Shown: one piece after another, positions 24,876 to 32,316 of the stretch
Numbering within the stretch: position 1 is the stretch's first letter
How the letters are laid out: every line of letters starts with the position of its first letter
Assembly (NCBI RefSeq): GCF_000826145.2
Contig: NZ_LN651333.1
Coordinates: forward strand, 109,522-173,521
DNA length: 64,000 bases
DNA from: Sporosarcina koreensis
GTDB lineage: Bacteria; Bacillota; Bacilli; Bacillales_A; Planococcaceae
Reading direction: 5' to 3'
Notes under the pieces: model-generated
The model's database searches: none
Seen by the model: only the letters and a program-made list of their open reading frames with translations
What the model was told of the DNA's origin: nothing
Position numbers and translations under genes: made by a program

Positions 24876-25079
24876 TCACCTGTGTTTTCTAAACACTGCA
24901 AGGACTAATAGGGCAATAATGAATATAACTATGTAAGAAGTTAAGATAACCCCCAATCCAGCCCAGATCCCCTCTTCAAAAAGACTAACAAACCTTTTTG
25001 AGGGCGGGAGTAGTCTGAATACTAACTTGATAATAACGATAACCAAAGCAATTGCCGCAGCGTCTCTTATATTTCTCAT
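24876..25079 (-). CDS. Small membrane protein, 67 aa
   Basis: ATG 25079 (MRNIRDAAAIALVIVIIKLVF) follows AAGAGGTGG. Two hydrophobic segments flank a basic and aromatic linker (RLLPPSKRFVSLFEEG). No family was recognised. It lies in the AT-richer part of the region. Between it and the four-cysteine gene (24705-24875) I see nothing. Confidence 0.62.
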   Translation of the reverse strand: MRNIRDAAAIALVIVIIKLVFRLLPPSKRFVSLFEEGIWAGLGVILTSYIVIFIIALLVLAVFRKHR

Positions 25080-25170
25080 TGGTAAACCACCTCTTAATAC
25101 AGTAAAGCCTATATATTTCCGGTCAGCATTCTGGTCAGTTTGCGTCATTGGACGCAATCATGTCATTAAT

Positions 25171-25365
25171 TCAATTGAAGCCCATGGATGCTGTAGTCCA
25201 CATAATAATCGTAAATGATAAAATAAGCCACATTGTATTGAATGACGTTTTTTCATCATGTTTTATCTTCTTCAAAATCGAAACTAAATTCAGGCAAAAG
25301 ACCAGACACCAGATGGGCATGAGCATCCAGCCTATGTAGAAGAATAGCAAGGGTATGATTTCCAT
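25171..25365 (-). CDS. Small membrane protein, 64 aa
   Basis: ATG 25365 follows GAGGAGAGG. MEIIPLLFFYIGWMLMPIW and MWLILSFTIIMWTTASMG are two hydrophobic segments; a KKIKHDEK loop between them is cytoplasmic by the positive-inside rule. Unknown function. AT-rich coding DNA. Confidence 0.65.
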   Translation of the reverse strand: MEIIPLLFFYIGWMLMPIWCLVFCLNLVSILKKIKHDEKTSFNTMWLILSFTIIMWTTASMGFN

Positions 25366-25406
25366 GTTTCCTCTCCTCGTTGTTTACTTCAGGCTTCTTT
25401 CCAGCT

Positions 25407-25475
25407 TCATTGGACTGGCATGAATGCTACCTGCCAAGTCCCGTCTTCGTTTTGGATCATTTGAAACCCGCTCAT
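25407..25475 (-). CDS. Possible 22-residue ORF or gene remnant
   Basis: ATG 25475 follows GTGAGGGTGAAGGG. The peptide MSGFQMIQNEDGTWQVAFMP plus two residues looks like the C terminus of a larger protein. The same frame is blocked 10 codons upstream, so either it is a tiny gene or the tail of a decayed one. Confidence 0.3.
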   Translation of the reverse strand: MSGFQMIQNEDGTWQVAFMPVQ

Positions 25476-25556
25476 CCCTTCACCCTCACGTTTTCCTGCT
25501 GCCGCTTATTATGGTTTCGTACCGTCCAAGTTCAACCGAAGCCATGCCTCTCTCGA

Positions 25557-25715
25557 TCAGCTCTCAGTTGCTGCTTCTTTTCTGACGACATAGCCTGCTA
25601 AAAACCCGAACAGAATTCCAATGAGATAGGACGTATCAAAGCCCTTTGTGAGAGAGCTGACGATCAGCCATCCGACAATTACTCCGGCAATTGCCATGAG
25701 TACGCGTTGTGACAT
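25557..25715 (-). CDS. Small membrane protein, 52 aa
   Basis: ATG 25715 (MSQRVLMAIAGVIVGWLIVSS) lies after AAGGGGGAAATC. Two hydrophobic segments with little else; ends VRKEAATES. Glycine-rich, with no recognised family. It follows the 80-residue membrane protein gene 33 bp upstream and may share its message. Confidence 0.6.
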   Translation of the reverse strand: MSQRVLMAIAGVIVGWLIVSSLTKGFDTSYLIGILFGFLAGYVVRKEAATES

Positions 25716-25748
25716 CCTGATTTCCCCCTTGTGAAGTGCATGCATTTC

Positions 25749-25991
25749 CTACTCTTCGAGCTGTCTTCGCGAGTCAGATTGCTCAGCCTTACCTGAAGCC
25801 AAATAAGACGCGAGAAGCACCAGGATCCCCGCACTGAAGCCGATCCACGTCATGGCGTCGAGTGTACTGTAGGCGAACTTCTGGGCAGCGCCCGTACTGA
25901 ATAACACCAGCTTTACGATCAATGTAAGCTGGACGATGCCGAGCGCGATCCACTGGAGAATGCGCCGTTTTCCTATGGCTTTACTGTGCAT
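25749..25991 (-). CDS. Small membrane protein, 80 aa
   Basis: ATG 25991 lies 7 bases after GGAGGAGG. Two hydrophobic segments (WIALGIVQLTLIVKLVLFST; WIGFSAGILVLLASYLAS) with a basic N terminus (HSKAIGKRR) suggest both ends are cytoplasmic. Unknown function. It starts 18 bp after the GrpB-family gene and is probably co-transcribed with it. Confidence 0.65.
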   Translation of the reverse strand: MHSKAIGKRRILQWIALGIVQLTLIVKLVLFSTGAAQKFAYSTLDAMTWIGFSAGILVLLASYLASGKAEQSDSRRQLEE

Positions 25992-26009
25992 GGAATCCTC
26001 CTCCACTGT

Positions 26010-26573
26010 TTAGTTTCGTGACTCGATTTCTTCGGAATGAGCGTATTCCATTCGCTTTGCAATGATCTCTTTGACAAAGCTCTCTTTGAAATCAGTGTAC
26101 GCCTTGATTCCGGATGAGCTGGTTGTAAGGTATTCTTGTTTGATGGCCAAGTATTGCTGCCTCGCATCTGCATTGTCATTCAAATAGTTCCTGAAAAAAA
26201 GGAGGTTGTGCCAGAGATCCTGCTGGTACTCCACCAGGTGGATGAAGTGCGTCTTTACTTCGCAGATGTCATCGGCAAATTTCGCCAATACGATTTCTCC
26301 CGGCCGCTCCACCTTCAGCCGTAGGAATCCAGCGCCCGCAAATTTGGTCAGTAACGGTTTATCCACATCTTGCAGAGCATCTATTCCGATCATGATATCC
26401 ACAATGGGTTTTGCCGGCATTCCCTTGATGGCTGTGCTCCCGATGTGCTCGATGTGATGCGCGTCAAGCCCGGTGCAAGCTTGTATCTCTTGTTTCACTC
26501 TGTTGAATTCCTTTTTCCACTCCGAGGTGTGGCTCTCCAATCTGACTTCATCACGTTTCAATCCTAAGCGCAC
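26010..26573 (-). CDS. GrpB-family (UPF0157) protein
   Basis: A 187-residue protein of the GrpB family, built on a nucleotidyltransferase-like fold. HIEHIGSTAIKGMPAKPIVDIMIGI is the conserved GSTA/KPIVDI block shared by the family, and FLRLKVERPGEIVL the central part. The exact activity is unestablished; these domains are sometimes fused to dephospho-CoA kinase. GTG 26573 lies 7 bases after GGAGAGG; the frame upstream (to 26612) has no better start. The small membrane protein genes on each side are unrelated in function as far as can be seen. Confidence 0.83.
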   Translation of the reverse strand: MRLGLKRDEVRLESHTSEWKKEFNRVKQEIQACTGLDAHHIEHIGSTAIKGMPAKPIVDIMIGIDALQDVDKPLLTKFAGAGFLRLKVERPGEIVLAKFADDICEVKTHFIHLVEYQQDLWHNLLFFRNYLNDNADARQQYLAIKQEYLTTSSSGIKAYTDFKESFVKEIIAKRMEYAHSEEIESRN

Positions 26574-26601
26574 TTTGTATCCTCTCCTTGTATAACATTT
26601 T

Positions 26602-27009
26602 TTATGAAACAACCCCTGTCTGCAGCAAGGTGATCACCAGGCCCAGCAGGACGAGCGTGTCCGTGACGGTATAGATGGCCCGTTTCGGATGACTCGACCG
26701 TTTCCATTCCAGATACGCTTTGACGAGCATCCGGATTGCGAGCAGTACGTAAGCTGTGATCAGGATCATCGGAAAGGATTCGTTGAAATACGCGACAGCG
26801 ATCACAACGGCAACGACGAGTACGACGAGGGAGTAGTCTCTCAATAGGCTGTCAGTTCTCTGTCGGGAACGTTCCTCATAATACTCTGCGGCCGTGTCCG
26901 CCGTCTCTTCGATGCGAAAGACTTTCGCTGCCAGTTTCCGGACGAGCCACATCACACCAAATGCGGCGAGAATGATGATACTTGTTTGAATCAATGTAAC
27001 CACGTTCAT
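26602..27009 (-). CDS. Membrane protein of unknown function, 135 aa
   Basis: Three or four hydrophobic segments (LIQTSIIILAAFGVMWLV; YSLVVLVVAVVIAVAYF; FPMILITAYVLLAIRMLV; TLVLLGLVITLLQTG) with a hydrophilic, Arg/Glu-rich loop after the first (YYEERSRQRTDSLLRDY). ATG 27009 is close to AGAGGTG; GTG 27003 would be better spaced. No family recognised. Part of the run of small minus-strand membrane genes. Confidence 0.65.
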   Translation of the reverse strand: MNVVTLIQTSIIILAAFGVMWLVRKLAAKVFRIEETADTAAEYYEERSRQRTDSLLRDYSLVVLVVAVVIAVAYFNESFPMILITAYVLLAIRMLVKAYLEWKRSSHPKRAIYTVTDTLVLLGLVITLLQTGVVS

Positions 27010-27122
27010 GCACCTCTTTTAACATTTCCTTGCCAGCGGCATCTTGCCGGATCCATTGGCGGTTGCATTTATTTCACTGTGTACCTCCGGGGGCTCATTG
27101 TAGGAGAATGCGCTGAAACTAT

Positions 27123-27506
27123 TCAGCAGCAGACATACAGCGGATACAGGAAGAGCATGCCCAGAATGACGAGACCGTCTCCAGGCCCTCCTTTGTCGGC
27201 CGGGCTGGTGATCGGAAAGAGCTCGGCGAACAGGAATGTGAACAGGATGACGTACGGCAGCCAGAACAAAACGGACCAATAGGAGGCTTTGCGGTGGTTC
27301 AGCCAGCGTTTCGTCATGCGGGCGATCACCACTGAGAGTATCAGGACGGACAGTACAGCAACGATAGCGGATACCATCATTGTCAAGTTCAGGCTCCATC
27401 CCGTCAGCCGGCTAAGACGCGTGAGATTCGTCACCATCTCTATCGGGAGAAACACCATCACGGCATACAGCGGACTGAGCAGCTGGATTCTTAAAAATGT
27501 TTTCAT
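27123..27506 (-). CDS. Membrane protein of unknown function, 127 aa
   Basis: Three hydrophobic segments (LSPLYAVMVFLPIEMV; LTMMVSAIVAVLSVLILSVVI; SVLFWLPYVILFTFLFAELF) and a hydrophobic C-terminal end, LGMLFLYPLYVCC. ATG 27506 follows GAGGAGCGAGCC. No recognised family. A basic loop, RMTKRWLNHRK, lies between the second and third segments and should face the cytoplasm. Confidence 0.65.
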   Translation of the reverse strand: MKTFLRIQLLSPLYAVMVFLPIEMVTNLTRLSRLTGWSLNLTMMVSAIVAVLSVLILSVVIARMTKRWLNHRKASYWSVLFWLPYVILFTFLFAELFPITSPADKGGPGDGLVILGMLFLYPLYVCC

Positions 27507-27596
27507 GGCTCGCTCCTCCGCGGTTTCTCAATTTTTGAGGACTAAACATCGAGTTGCTTATCTATTACTACTTACTATCTCAGGACAGTAACTCTG

Positions 27597-27911
27597 TCAT
27601 AGATTGGCCGTGCGCTTACCTGCCGTCTTCCACAGGGAAATGGCCCAAAGGTCGATGATTGTCAGAATCGGAATGAAAGTGATAAATACCGTCATACCTA
27701 AACTGGCGAACAGCCCTTCCGCTTGTTTAGGGGTTGTCTGGAGATCCAACCGATAAAATATGTACGTTGCCAAGGCTAATATGACTGTGTTGGTCATAAC
27801 AGCAGCCAGCAGACTGAGCCGTAAGTTCTGTCTTTTTTGCCATACAAATAACGATAGTAGAAATGACATGATCATTGAAGCGAGAAGAATCAATACAATA
27901 GATGTTTTCAC
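27597..27911 (-). CDS. Membrane protein of unknown function, 104 aa
   Basis: Begins MKTSIVLILLASMIMSFLLSLF from a GTG at 27911 immediately after GGGGAAGG, so the ribosome site is close. Three hydrophobic segments; the last one (TVFITFIPILTIIDLWAISLW) precedes a basic tail, KTAGKRTANL. No family recognised. Confidence 0.6.
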   Translation of the reverse strand: MKTSIVLILLASMIMSFLLSLFVWQKRQNLRLSLLAAVMTNTVILALATYIFYRLDLQTTPKQAEGLFASLGMTVFITFIPILTIIDLWAISLWKTAGKRTANL

Positions 27912-27945
27912 CCCTTCCCCTCCCCGTCTGATCTTTCCATTTCCC

Positions 27946-28152
27946 TCATTCAGACCTCTGGATTTTCATCACTTCTTCTTCAATCTCTTCATCCGAAACC
28001 GTCTCATGATTGGCTGGTTTCTTCATATCTGACAGCACGAGCAGCAGGCCGCCGATCAGGAAGACCGCTATGATGGGCCAGAACGAATCGAGCATGATGG
28101 CTGTCGTCAGCAGTCCTAAACAGATGATCAACACACCGAACAGCTGGTTCAT
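27946..28152 (-). CDS. Small membrane protein, 68 aa
   Basis: ATG 28152 follows AGGAGGACTGCT. Two hydrophobic segments (LFGVLIICLGLLTTAIML; FWPIIAVFLIGGLLLVLS) precede a hydrophilic acidic tail (ETVSDEEIEEEVMKIQRSE) that should be cytoplasmic. Unknown function. Confidence 0.65.
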   Translation of the reverse strand: MNQLFGVLIICLGLLTTAIMLDSFWPIIAVFLIGGLLLVLSDMKKPANHETVSDEEIEEEVMKIQRSE

Positions 28153-28189
28153 AGCAGTCCTCCTCTTTCATTCAGTAGTGCCGACCGCT

Positions 28190-28498
28190 TCACTTCTTGA
28201 ACCGGTTCCCGGTATTCAAGTACACGAGCATGCCGGCAATGATGGCACAGAACAGGCCGATGCCTGTATATAGGAGCCAGTCAGCATCATAGAGATCACT
28301 GAGCAGCCACAGCACCATGCTGAGCGCCAGGAGGAACATCATGTTGCCCATGAATCGGCTGAGGGCCGGTTTGTCGTACGTTTCCTGTTCCTCTGCTGGG
28401 AGCGTATTGAATCCCGCGATTAGAAAGGAAGCTTTTCCTGTCCGGAAGATGAAGCCCAATACAATGAACAGTCCCATGATGAGCACAGTCACCGCCAT
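28190..28498 (-). CDS. DUF3784-type membrane protein, 102 aa
   Basis: ATG 28498 lies after GGGAGAGGGTGAC. The pattern KASFLIAGFNTLPAEEQETY after the first hydrophobic segment is the signature of DUF3784 membrane proteins (K.S.LIAG.NT...E...YD). Two more hydrophobic segments follow. The function of the family is unknown. It lies within the run of small membrane genes. Confidence 0.72.
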   Translation of the reverse strand: MAVTVLIMGLFIVLGFIFRTGKASFLIAGFNTLPAEEQETYDKPALSRFMGNMMFLLALSMVLWLLSDLYDADWLLYTGIGLFCAIIAGMLVYLNTGNRFKK

Positions 28499-28522
28499 GT
28501 CACCCTCTCCCTTCATTTATTA

Positions 28523-28846
28523 TTATTGCGGCTCCTGTACGTCATCCGCTGCCAGGTCTGCCGGTTCCACCGTCTGTTCCAATCCGAAGTACAACACGGC
28601 AAAGTACGTGACAGCGCCTGCCATAGCTCCCACTGCCAGGAGGATGCTGCCGGTGATGAAGAAACCGTTGATGTAAGTCTTGGTCACCGTCAGGAACTCG
28701 CTGCTGTCCGCATATTCCCCTTGGCTGGAACGCCAGACGGCTCCCAGTTTTGTGCCGAATAAGGGGCTCGCAAACATCAGGATCAGCCCGACGAACGCCG
28801 CTAACGAAGCAGTAATCGCTGCCGGTCGTACTTGTTCGATTTTCAT
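28523..28846 (-). CDS. Membrane protein of unknown function, 107 aa
   Basis: ATG 28846 follows AAGAGGAGGAATTCC. Two hydrophobic segments (AAITASLAAFVGLILMFASP; FFITGSILLAVGAMAGAVTYF) separated by an extracytoplasmic loop, and an acidic tail, VEPADLAADDVQEPQ. No recognised family. Confidence 0.65.
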   Translation of the reverse strand: MKIEQVRPAAITASLAAFVGLILMFASPLFGTKLGAVWRSSQGEYADSSEFLTVTKTYINGFFITGSILLAVGAMAGAVTYFAVLYFGLEQTVEPADLAADDVQEPQ

Positions 28847-28859
28847 GGAATTCCTCCTC

Positions 28860-29147
28860 TTACCTTCTCAATCTCCCTAAGAACAATGGGTCCAGAAAGA
28901 CGATGCCCGCCGCCGCGCCGAGTGCTGTGGACAGAGCCTGGGGGAGCCACAGCTCCTGTCGAAAAATCAGGTTGTCCGCAATAGTTACTGCGGAGACTAG
29001 CAGAAAGCAGAGCACGAATCGGCTGATCTGAATATTACTGGATGGACGGTCTGCTTGGGTGGACTCCCGTAGTTGTCTTACTTGTACGTCTGAAACTGGA
29101 AATGGTTTCTCTCCGTCCGCCTTCTTTCCTGATTGTTCAGTCTCCAT
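28860..29147 (-). CDS. Membrane protein of unknown function, 95 aa
   Basis: A hydrophilic N-terminal 40 residues (KKADGEKPFPVSDVQVRQL) is followed by two hydrophobic segments (FVLCFLLVSAVTIADNLIF; ALSTALGAAAGIVFLDPLFLG). ATG 29147 overlaps the stop of the upstream gene (TGATG), so translation is coupled; GTG 29150 is an alternative start. Function unknown. Confidence 0.62.
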   Translation of the reverse strand: METEQSGKKADGEKPFPVSDVQVRQLRESTQADRPSSNIQISRFVLCFLLVSAVTIADNLIFRQELWLPQALSTALGAAAGIVFLDPLFLGRLRR

Positions 29148-29638
29148 CACGCATGTTTTATCTCCAGCTCACTTCCGAGATCGTCCGGTATTTCGTCCGT
29201 GAACAGGACAGTCACCAAACCCCCTGCCTCCGCTTTCATCACGATGACTCCACCGGACACTTTCAGGCCAACGGCAGTTAAACAGCCATCCCCCTGATGA
29301 TGAAACCCATAGCCTGTCACAGTTTCGCTGTCGGCCTGATCCGGCTGAATGGAGGAACCAGTGACCGGAAGGGAATTGAAGTCACTGCTCCATTCAAGGT
29401 ATGGAACCTCCTCGATGTCGGCAGTCGCCGTCAGTTGCAGAATATCGTCGCCTTCTTCCGTTTCCTGACTGTCCAGCTTCCAGAACGTCATGGTTTCATC
29501 TTGATTTGTCCGCTCGAACTGCAGGACTGGGCCCGCCATCCGATAGAGCCAGCCTCCGTCGAGCTGTACTGCTGTCAGGTTCCCGCAAACGATCGTTTTG
29601 AGCAGACAGCCCTCGACTGTCGTCAACATATCCTTCAT
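29147..29638 (-). CDS. Cytoplasmic protein of unknown function, 163 aa
   Basis: No signal peptide or membrane segment. Beta-rich looking, with two cysteines near the N terminus (GCLLKTIVCGN). ATG 29638 follows GAGGAGGACAGC. It overlaps the small membrane protein gene by a TGATG junction, which suggests the pair works together. I recognise no family. Confidence 0.62.
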   Translation of the reverse strand: MKDMLTTVEGCLLKTIVCGNLTAVQLDGGWLYRMAGPVLQFERTNQDETMTFWKLDSQETEEGDDILQLTATADIEEVPYLEWSSDFNSLPVTGSSIQPDQADSETVTGYGFHHQGDGCLTAVGLKVSGGVIVMKAEAGGLVTVLFTDEIPDDLGSELEIKHA

Positions 29639-29650
29639 CCGCTGTCCTCC

Positions 29651-30082
29651 TCAATTTTCCCAGAATAGGTTTTTCAAAATCTGGCCATTCTCCGGATTCA
29701 GCTTGCCGTAGCGCTCTTCCTCGTCGTTGCTGAAGAGCGTGGCGGAATCATCTTCTTCGAACCAGATCCGGTACTCGGTCAGTGACTCCGGCATGTTTTC
29801 ATCTTTTCTATAGAAGAAGGTGGCCACTGTGTCTTCCGCTCTTTTCATTTCCAGTTCCTTATTCGGCCGCCATTCCGTATTCCCGATCGCTTTTCGGGCA
29901 GCGTCCAGGTCGTCTGGATCCGTGACAATCTGTTCCTCGCTTTTTGTCCCGTTTTCCTCGACCTGCTGGACATCGATCCGGACCAGCTCGCCTTTCTTCC
30001 GCTCTTCGGATTGCAGAGAACACGCAGCCAGCAGGATCCCAAGCGTCAATAGTACGATCGTTTTCCCTACTGATTTCATCAT
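29651..30082 (-). CDS. Putative lipoprotein, unknown function, 143 aa
   Basis: A signal with a LAAC lipobox (LGILLAACSLQ) predicts a lipid-anchored protein. The mature domain is charged and contains RIDVQQVEENG and WFEEDDSATLFSNDEEE. No recognised family. ATG 30082/30079 follow GAGGTGATCC. It lies 12 bp upstream of the 163-residue protein gene on the same strand. Confidence 0.68.
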   Translation of the reverse strand: MMKSVGKTIVLLTLGILLAACSLQSEERKKGELVRIDVQQVEENGTKSEEQIVTDPDDLDAARKAIGNTEWRPNKELEMKRAEDTVATFFYRKDENMPESLTEYRIWFEEDDSATLFSNDEEERYGKLNPENGQILKNLFWEN

Positions 30083-30122
30083 GGATCACCTCTACCTCAG
30101 CCTCTTCCCGTTTTGACCGCTG

Positions 30123-30809
30123 TCACTCGCCAACAGCCCGTTCCACGATCGCTTTCACGGCGGGCGTCCCATATGCGTCATTCCCAAGGATGTTCTCATC
30201 CATCCAGTAGATCGTCCGGTAAGTGGTGCCATCTTGCAGATGAAATTCCACGAACAATGCATGATCCCATGTTGTTTCGTCCGCGATATCCTTGTCGTGC
30301 TCGTAGGACAGCTGCAAGTATTCCTCGGTAAAGGCAGCGGCTTCCTTCTCCATCAATTCTCCCCGCAGTCTTTCATCCTGGTCCAGGAAAAGGATGCGGG
30401 TCACTTTTCCATCGATGTCGATGAAGTCACCGAGGGTTTCAGCATCGGGACTGTCTGTCGCTTCGAACAGGCGGCCGTCCGCCATCACCCGGAACTCCGG
30501 CTTGTAACCTTGTGCTTCGAATACTTCCGTGCCGACCGGGAGAAATGCGCAATCCCCGTTCCGCAGCTTGTGATTCGAGCAGGCATGGTCGGCGAGCATG
30601 TAGCGGACTGTTCCGAGTTCCTTTCCCGGTGCCACCGTCATTGCATCATCCGGCCCATGCCAGGCAGAGGCATACCGGATATCCTCGAGTTTCAGCACGT
30701 CCGCCCACTCGATTTCCCCATCCGGACAGCCGCGGATGCCATCCCAGAAGGCACAGCCGGAAAGCAGCAGAACAGCGGATAGAAGGACTGCAGAAAATCG
30801 AGCATTCAT
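30123..30809 (-). CDS. Putative lipoprotein, unknown function, 228 aa
   Basis: MNARFSAVLLSAVLLLSGC is a lipoprotein signal (LSGC). Mature part: several cysteines (GIRGCPDGE, DHACSNHK, GDCAFL) could form disulfides outside the cell, and the rest looks like an alpha/beta domain with no known motif. ATG 30809 follows GGAGGGGTGACAGG. It ends 40 bp before the next lipoprotein gene and starts 17 bp after the membrane protein gene. Confidence 0.7.
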   Translation of the reverse strand: MNARFSAVLLSAVLLLSGCAFWDGIRGCPDGEIEWADVLKLEDIRYASAWHGPDDAMTVAPGKELGTVRYMLADHACSNHKLRNGDCAFLPVGTEVFEAQGYKPEFRVMADGRLFEATDSPDAETLGDFIDIDGKVTRILFLDQDERLRGELMEKEAAAFTEEYLQLSYEHDKDIADETTWDHALFVEFHLQDGTTYRTIYWMDENILGNDAYGTPAVKAIVERAVGE

Positions 30810-30826
30810 CCTGTCACCCCTCCAAG

Positions 30827-31135
30827 TCATTCGAACAGGTACGAAAGCGCGGCGATACCGCAGCTCAGGAACAAGACACCGAGGAACACTTCGCCATAGT
30901 ACGTTTTCGGTCCGTCATCCGCAGCTTTGTTTTTCCGCCACGCGACGAACATCCCGATCAGCACACCGATCGCCCCGTATCGGAGCACCGCAACGGCGTA
31001 GTCATATACCGGCAAGTAGGTGATGATTGTAAATTCATCTTTATAACTGGTCATCGTGTACTTCGACAGCAGCAGTCCGAGCGCCAGCCCGATGATGCCG
31101 CCATACAGGATGCCATTCTTCATCCATCTATTCAT
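30827..31135 (-). CDS. Small membrane protein, 102 aa
   Basis: ATG 31135 (MNRWMKNGILYGGIIGLALG) follows AAGGGGCGGGATC. Three hydrophobic segments: ILYGGIIGLALGLLLS, VAVLRYGAIGVLIGMFVAW and YGEVFLGVLFLSCGIAAL. Hydrophilic loops are short. Unknown function; it may be co-transcribed with the lipoprotein gene that follows. Confidence 0.65.
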   Translation of the reverse strand: MNRWMKNGILYGGIIGLALGLLLSKYTMTSYKDEFTIITYLPVYDYAVAVLRYGAIGVLIGMFVAWRKNKAADDGPKTYYGEVFLGVLFLSCGIAALSYLFE

Positions 31136-31259
31136 GGAGATCCCGCCCCTTGATTTGATGAAATTCTCTGTCTCTTCATCATACACGATTTGGTAATTCT
31201 GTGATAGACAGTTTGCAAAATATTTCCGTTTCTGCAGCTGACGACATCTCTCAAGCCAG

Positions 31260-31340
31260 CTGAGTGATCCATTCCAACGGCTGAGTGATCATTTCCCTCC
31301 GGTAACCGCTCATATCATCCGGATAACCGCTCCATTCCGC
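31260..31340 (+). repeat. Intergenic mini-array D: CTGAGTGATC and TAACCGCTC pairs at 21 bp
   Basis: CTGAGTGATC occurs at 31260 and 31281, and TAACCGCT at 31303 and 31324, each pair 21 bp apart. It adjoins array C2. Confidence 0.7.
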
Positions 31341-31428
31341 GGTGACAGCTCCCCTTCCCGCACGGCAGACGGCCGCGAAGAAAAGGTTTTTACCAATAAA
31401 TTCTTTTGACTGTGCGCAGCGTGTGGGA

Positions 31429-31720
31429 CTTGAGCGCAAGGCGATCCAGCTTGAGCGCTTCTCAACCTCACTTGAGCACGAATGATCGCGCTTGAGCGTT
31501 CCTCCGCCTGCTTGAGCGTTCCTTCGCCCGCTTGCGCGTTCCGCTACCCGCTTGAGCGTTCCGCTGCCCGCTTGAGCGTTCCGCCGCCTGCTTGAGCGTT
31601 CCTCCGCCTGCTTGAGCGTTCCTCCGCCTGCTTGAGCATTCCGCCGCCCGCTTGAGCGTTCCGCCGCCCGCTTGAGCATTCCGCCGCCTGCTTGATCACC
31701 AAACAGTCTCGCTTGAGCGC
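31429..31720 (-). repeat. Intergenic array C2: fifteen CTTGAGC-type units at 20 bp period
   Basis: CTTGAGC begins at 31429, 31450, 31471 and then every 20 bp from 31491 to 31691, with a last unit at 31712. Two units vary (CTTGCGC at 31531, CTTGATC at 31691). Spacers are GTTCC(G/T)CC(G/T)CC(T/C)G-like. The core is the reverse complement of array C1. In the 665 bp between 31136 and 31800 I see no gene. Confidence 0.92.
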
Positions 31721-31743
31721 CGGCCGCTCACGCGTGAACACGC

Positions 31744-31780
31744 AAAAAACCGCTCACCCGGTCAGCGCCAGGCAAGCGGT
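31744..31780 (-). terminator. Terminator of the SET-domain gene
   Basis: On the minus strand ACCGCT pairs with AGCGGT around a 20-base loop that has its own weak pairing, followed by TTTTTTG. Confidence 0.55.
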
Positions 31781-31800
31781 ATTCATTCCACAACTAATTG

Positions 31801-32196
31801 TCAATCTGCAGACTCGGCTTCCCCGTCTGCAAACCAGAGTTCGTCCTGGTCATCGACGTCGCCGTTGTAGTTGATGAAGATCTCTTCGCCCTCTGCGATA
31901 TCCCGGTAGGCAAAGAAATCGAATGTTTCGTTCCGGAAATTGATGTCGTACGTCGCATTCGGCGTGTAGGAATGGTTGAACAGCATTCCATAGCCGAGCA
32001 GGATGGCAGAACGGCCCACTCCATACTCGAACGCATAATCTGCGAGCAGTGTCTGTTCGATGTATTTGTGCTGCTCGTTCGGATAGGCGATCACCGGTGC
32101 CTCGTGCAGCAGCTGGCCTTTCGGGATTGCACAGGTTGCGAACACACCTCTGTTGAACACGCCATCACTGATTTTGGACGTTCGGATTTCTATCAT
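31801..32196 (-). CDS. SET-domain protein (putative lysine methyltransferase)
   Basis: A 131-residue minimal SET domain. GVFNRGVFATCAIPKGQLL opens the fold, LFNHSYTPNATYD is the NH(S/C) substrate/AdoMet motif, and GEEIFINYNGD is the C-terminal ELxxxY-like motif with its catalytic tyrosine. Family members transfer a methyl group from AdoMet to lysine; bacterial targets are mostly unknown. Acidic tail, cytoplasmic. ATG 32196 follows AAGAAGGCG. Confidence 0.85.
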   Translation of the reverse strand: MIEIRTSKISDGVFNRGVFATCAIPKGQLLHEAPVIAYPNEQHKYIEQTLLADYAFEYGVGRSAILLGYGMLFNHSYTPNATYDINFRNETFDFFAYRDIAEGEEIFINYNGDVDDQDELWFADGEAESAD

Positions 32197-32286
32197 TTAG
32201 TCGCCTTCTTTTAAAAGGATTTGGTACCTCACTATAGCACAGTGGCAACCTTCATGCTGATGCAGCTGTTCGGGAAACGGACAAAA

Positions 32287-32313
32287 ACCGTGCAGTGTCC
32301 TCTGCACGGTCTC
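32287..32313 (-). terminator. Terminator of the FrnE-like gene
   Basis: ACCGTGCAG pairs with CTGCACGGT around a six-base loop; on the minus strand TTTTTGTCC follows. Confidence 0.85.
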
Positions 32314-32316
32314 CTA

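Noticed and set aside
10137..31720. Periodic arrays as CRISPR loci
   Set aside because: The conserved part is only 7-10 bases with 11-14 base spacers, far shorter than CRISPR repeats and spacers, and there is no cas gene nearby.
31251..31741. Minus-strand ORFs rich in RRNAQAGGGTLKR repeats
   Set aside because: They are translations of array C2; the 20 bp period forces frame drift, and no start signal is seen.
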